Positions 61,217 through 64,000 of a DNA stretch of 64,000 nucleotides are shown piece by piece (the first letter of the stretch is position 1; every line of letters starts with the position of its first letter). The stretch spans positions 180,430-244,429 of the forward strand of contig NZ_FNFO01000012.1 of the NCBI RefSeq assembly GCF_900100765.1. Direction: 5' to 3'. The notes beneath the pieces are model-generated. The model had not been told where the DNA came from and made no database searches. It saw nothing but the letters and a program-made list of their open reading frames with translations. A program made the position numbers and the translations under genes. Source of the stretch: Catalinimonas alkaloidigena (lineage in GTDB: Bacteria > Bacteroidota > Bacteroidia > Cytophagales > Flexibacteraceae).

Positions 61217-62413
61217 TTGCAATACGACATCATCATCATAGGCGGCGGCATCGTGGGCATGGCGACCGCGCTGAAAATCAAGCAGGCCCGCCCGGAACTC
61301 AAACTCGCCGTTCTCGAAAAAGAGATGCGCATTGCTGCGCACCAGACGGGTAACAACAGCGGCGTGATCCACTCCGGCATTTATTACAAACCCGGCAGCC
61401 TCAAGGCGAAAAACTGCATTTCCGGCTACAAGCAACTGCTTGCCTTTTGCGATGCAGAAGCGATTCCGTACGAGATCTGCGGGAAAATCATCGTCGCCAC
61501 GCATCCTTACGAACTGCCCGCGCTGAACACCATCCTGGAACGAGGCCACGCCAACGGGCTGGAAGGGCTCAAAAAACTGAGTCGCGGCGAAATCACCGAG
61601 TACGAGCCGCACGTCAGCGGGATCGAGGCGATCTGGGTACCGCAAACGGGCATTGTCGACTACAAACAGGTGACGGAACGGTACGCGCAAAAGATGATGG
61701 AGCTGGGCGGCGAACTGAAGCTGGGCGAGAAGGTGCTCAACCTGATCGACGGCAACGGCATCTGCACGGTCATCACGAGCAAGGCGAACTACGGGGCCAA
61801 ACTGGTGATCAACTGCGCCGGACTCTACTCCGACAAAATTGCGCTGATGACGCGCCCCGACCTGCACGTGCGCATCCTCCCCTTCCGTGGCGAGTACTAC
61901 GAACTGCATAAGGACAAAGAATACCTGGTAAAGAACCTGATCTACCCCGTGCCCGATCCAAACTTCCCCTTCCTGGGTGTCCACTTCACGCGCATGGTCG
62001 GCGGCGGCATTGAGGCGGGTCCCAACGCGGTGATGGCTTTCAAACGGGAGGGCTATAAAAACACCATGTTCGACTTCGACGAGCTGCTGGAAACGGTCAC
62101 CTGGCCCGGATTCCGCAAGGTAGCGGCGAAGTACTGGGAAACCGGCATCGGCGAGTACTACCGCTCGTTCTCAAAGAAAGCCTTCACGCAGGCGCTGCAA
62201 CGCCTCATCCCGGAAGTGCAGGAGGCGGATCTGCATCAGGGCGGGGCGGGCGTGCGGGCCCAGGCCTGCGACCGCGACGGCAACCTCCTGGACGATTTCA
62301 GCATCGTGGAAGACGAACGCTACGTCCACGTGTTGAACGCACCTTCACCGGCCGCGACCTCGTCGCTGTCCATCGGCGACACGATCTCGGAACTGGCACT
62401 GAAACGGTTTTAA
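61217..62413 (+). CDS. lhgO: L-2-hydroxyglutarate oxidase
   Basis: A 398-residue FAD enzyme of the LhgO/DAO family that oxidises L-2-hydroxyglutarate to 2-oxoglutarate. The FAD-binding start is YDIIIIGGGIVGMATALKIK, followed by the family motifs HQTGNNSGVIHSGIYYKPGS, LPFRGEYYELHKDKEYLVKN and the end VLNAPSPAATSSLSIGDTIS. It starts with TTG at 61217, since the first ATG lies far inside the FAD motif. Monocistronic, with its own promoter and a strong terminator. Confidence 0.92.
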   Translation: MQYDIIIIGGGIVGMATALKIKQARPELKLAVLEKEMRIAAHQTGNNSGVIHSGIYYKPGSLKAKNCISGYKQLLAFCDAEAIPYEICGKIIVATHPYELPALNTILERGHANGLEGLKKLSRGEITEYEPHVSGIEAIWVPQTGIVDYKQVTERYAQKMMELGGELKLGEKVLNLIDGNGICTVITSKANYGAKLVINCAGLYSDKIALMTRPDLHVRILPFRGEYYELHKDKEYLVKNLIYPVPDPNFPFLGVHFTRMVGGGIEAGPNAVMAFKREGYKNTMFDFDELLETVTWPGFRKVAAKYWETGIGEYYRSFSKKAFTQALQRLIPEVQEADLHQGGAGVRAQACDRDGNLLDDFSIVEDERYVHVLNAPSPAATSSLSIGDTISELALKRF

Positions 62414-62431
62414 GGTCACCCCATCCCTCAT

Positions 62432-62480
62432 AAAACAATGCCCCTTCCGGCCGTAATGGCTTCGGAAGGGGCATTGTTTT
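62432..62480. terminator. Strong bidirectional terminator
   Basis: An 18-bp perfect stem (62432-62449 with 62463-62480), GC-rich in the middle and with AAAA/TTTT ends, between converging lhgO and GH8 genes. Confidence 0.9.
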
Positions 62481-62543
62481 ACGCCTAACAGGAGTTGTCG
62501 GCTCTGGTGTGGAGAAACACACTCATCATGCCATCAGGCAATC

Positions 62544-63857
62544 CTACTTCATATCCGGCGTGATGATCCGGTAGTTGCCGCTGAGGTGCATGACGCTGAA
62601 CAGGTACATCAGGCCGTCGAAATACGGATCGAAGTACCCGTCTTCGTAGGGCTCTAGTTTGGCGTTCCACACCTCATCCACAAACTTCCAGCTTTTGGCC
62701 TGCGTGCCCATGATCGACGCCGCTCCGGCCGTCGACACCAACCCGAGCGAGTGACGTAATTTTTGGAAGCCACCCGCCGGCAGAATCCATTCCGGCGTTG
62801 AGCCGTCGATGTTGTACTGATCGTCGTAGGTGGCGATGCCTTCGCAATAGAGGAAGTTCTGAAAGCGTCGCGCGTAGGCCTGTTGCCACGCCACATCTTT
62901 CGCGTACCAACTGTAGTCCATGGCGATGTTCATCGGAACGCGCCAGGAATCGTACCGGAAGGCATCGCCCATCCGGCCCCGGCTGTGGGGTGCACCGCTG
63001 AATTCGGCGTAGTCCGGCGTCAGGCCCGTTTTCGGATGCGTGGCCCGGTGCAGGAACGCGCGGGCAGTATCGGCGCAATCGCGGTAAAAATGCTCGTGGC
63101 CGTCCTTGGCGTATTCGGCCCAGACTTCGAAGAAGGCGGGCAGGTGATACGAGGGGTCGGTCCAATCGTAGCCCCCTTCGTGCGGTACAAAATTGATCTG
63201 TTTGTGCTCTACGTTGAGCACGTTCATGACGCCCTCGGTGCCGTCTTTGCTCCACATCGCATCCAGAATCCGTCGCGCTTCTCCGTAGTAGTCGATGCCG
63301 GTGTCGTTACCCCAGCGGTTGGCCGCAAACAACAGGTCCGTCACAAAGTAAAGTTCTCCGTCGGAGGCCGACCCTTCCGAATTATGCTTGCCGGTTTCCG
63401 GCTCCAGACTCCAGGCGAAGTAGGCATCGCGCGGTCCACCCTGATGCTGCATGTATTTGCGGGTCCAGCGCCACAGCCGGTCAAACACGTCCTTTTTGTT
63501 CAGCTGCACGGCCACCATCATCCCGTACGACAGTCCCTCGGTGCGGGCGTCTTTGTTCTTGATGTCCGACACGTAGGCCATCGAATCGCCCACCTCAAAA
63601 TAGACCCGGTCGGGCCCTTCGAACACGTCGTGATACGCTTTTTGCAATTTGGCGTCGATCTCGGCCTGTGGATAACCCGCCTCCCGAAACACGTTGCGGT
63701 ACCTGCCGGTTTTCCAGGCCCCGGTGGTCCAGGGCTTCATCTTTCCGCGCGGATCGGTCACATCCTGCGTGCAATCCTGCGCCGACGCCCCTTCGGGAAG
63801 AGCAATCCCACTGAGCAGCAGCCCGAGCAAAGCGGGCAGATACAGAGCTTTTTTCAT
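62544..63857 (-). CDS. GH8 glycoside hydrolase, Rex-type exo-oligoxylanase
   Basis: A 437-residue secreted (alpha/alpha)6 enzyme of family GH8. The signal peptide ends PEGASAQ. Key motifs are DARTEGLSYGMMVAVQL (acid Glu), YFAWSLEPETG, NSEGSASDGELYFVTDLLFA (Asp) and DAFRYDSWRVPMNIAMDYSW. It resembles reducing-end xylose-releasing exo-oligoxylanases more than endoglucanases. The region upstream of its start is cut at 63911 by an IS end, so its native promoter may be lost. Confidence 0.9.
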   Translation of the reverse strand: MKKALYLPALLGLLLSGIALPEGASAQDCTQDVTDPRGKMKPWTTGAWKTGRYRNVFREAGYPQAEIDAKLQKAYHDVFEGPDRVYFEVGDSMAYVSDIKNKDARTEGLSYGMMVAVQLNKKDVFDRLWRWTRKYMQHQGGPRDAYFAWSLEPETGKHNSEGSASDGELYFVTDLLFAANRWGNDTGIDYYGEARRILDAMWSKDGTEGVMNVLNVEHKQINFVPHEGGYDWTDPSYHLPAFFEVWAEYAKDGHEHFYRDCADTARAFLHRATHPKTGLTPDYAEFSGAPHSRGRMGDAFRYDSWRVPMNIAMDYSWYAKDVAWQQAYARRFQNFLYCEGIATYDDQYNIDGSTPEWILPAGGFQKLRHSLGLVSTAGAASIMGTQAKSWKFVDEVWNAKLEPYEDGYFDPYFDGLMYLFSVMHLSGNYRIITPDMK

Positions 63858-63910
63858 ACTAGCGAAAGAGAACGGGCGCGGGCTACTTACTCAATTGCCT
63901 CGGGTTATAG

Positions 63911-64000
63911 TGGACCCGAAAAATAGGACAGCAGTATAAGTGTAAACTTTTAACTTAAAGTCCTATGCAAAAGAGAAGATCATTTTCCTCTGAGTTTAAA
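63911..64000 (+). mobile_element. Left end of an IS3-like insertion sequence
   Basis: TGGACCCGAAAAATAGGACA at 63911-63930 looks like a terminal inverted repeat of the IS3 group, and a transposase-like frame starts at 63965. The right end is outside the window, so the target duplication cannot be checked. Confidence 0.7.
63965..64000 (+). CDS. IS3-family transposase OrfA, N-terminus only
   Basis: Twelve codons (MQKRRSFSSEFK) are seen before the window ends. The KRRxFSxEFK start is the hallmark of the HTH protein OrfA of IS3/IS911-type elements. Confidence 0.7.
   Translation, partial: MQKRRSFSSEFK

Overview
The window looks like chromosome of a Bacteroidota species, most likely an aerobic member of the Cytophagales. 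Several things point there. Two large secreted proteins end in a type IX secretion (T9SS) sorting domain. GloVer and Reg_prop/Y_Y_Y beta-propeller proteins, DUF1573, DUF4126, DUF4230, DUF72 and DUF5675 proteins are present. Candidate promoters carry the Bacteroidota TAnnTTTG element instead of a -10 box. Most genes are GC-rich, but three islands are clearly AT-rich (about 11.53-12.70 kb, 44.65-45.43 kb, 57.6-59.3 kb) and carry short unrecognised genes, which suggests acquired DNA. No rRNA, tRNA or CRISPR was seen.

Left part (0-17 kb): a DUF423-PPC fusion; DUF1573; ispE; a three-gene cluster resembling pglC-pglD-pglE (phosphoglycosyl transferase, acetyltransferase, aminotransferase); a serine hydrolase; a patatin-like protein paired with an aldonolactone-type FAD oxidase; a beta-propeller lipoprotein and a 42-residue lipoprotein; the first AT-rich island; a DUF72 protein; a CvfB-like S1 protein; an aspartoacylase-like protein; a holin-family protein; Hsp20.

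Centre-left (17.6-24.3 kb): a tightly coupled minus-strand operon, which I consider the most unusual locus. It encodes a two-TM DUF5675 protein, a six-TM protein fused to both a muramidase and an amidase, a DUF4230 lipoprotein, a giant DUF4230-like membrane protein and probably a DUF4126 protein. All parts point to the cell envelope. The four-gene core does not match any system I can name.

Centre (24.5-46.5 kb): M20 and M28 hydrolases, a glyoxalase-family protein, a quinone oxidoreductase, and a HAMP/GAF/PAS protein without an output domain. An acyl-CoA synthetase-GNAT fusion is coupled to an FCP1-like phosphatase. An alkylation-repair locus has alkA convergent with an AraC-Ogt gene and a separate Ada zinc domain. 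A pectin pair (CE12 and GH105) lies beside a 1150-residue sensor kinase. A T9SS AttH/CrtC-like protein and a glutathione-synthetase-like ATP-grasp enzyme follow.

Right part (46.9-64 kb): a 1176-residue GloVer T9SS protein with duplicated C-terminal domains; a BASS transporter with a secreted RraA-like protein; small membrane or secreted proteins; the C-terminal remnant of an AraC regulator; an AT-rich cassette-like island with attC-like inverted repeats; a type-2 malate/lactate dehydrogenase; a Coa1-like protein; lhgO; a GH8 xylanase-type enzyme. The left end of an IS3-like element lies 53 bases upstream of the GH8 start and runs off the window.

Start codons were chosen by signal peptides, domain boundaries and promoter positions. 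All family assignments come from reading motifs by eye; no database search was run.
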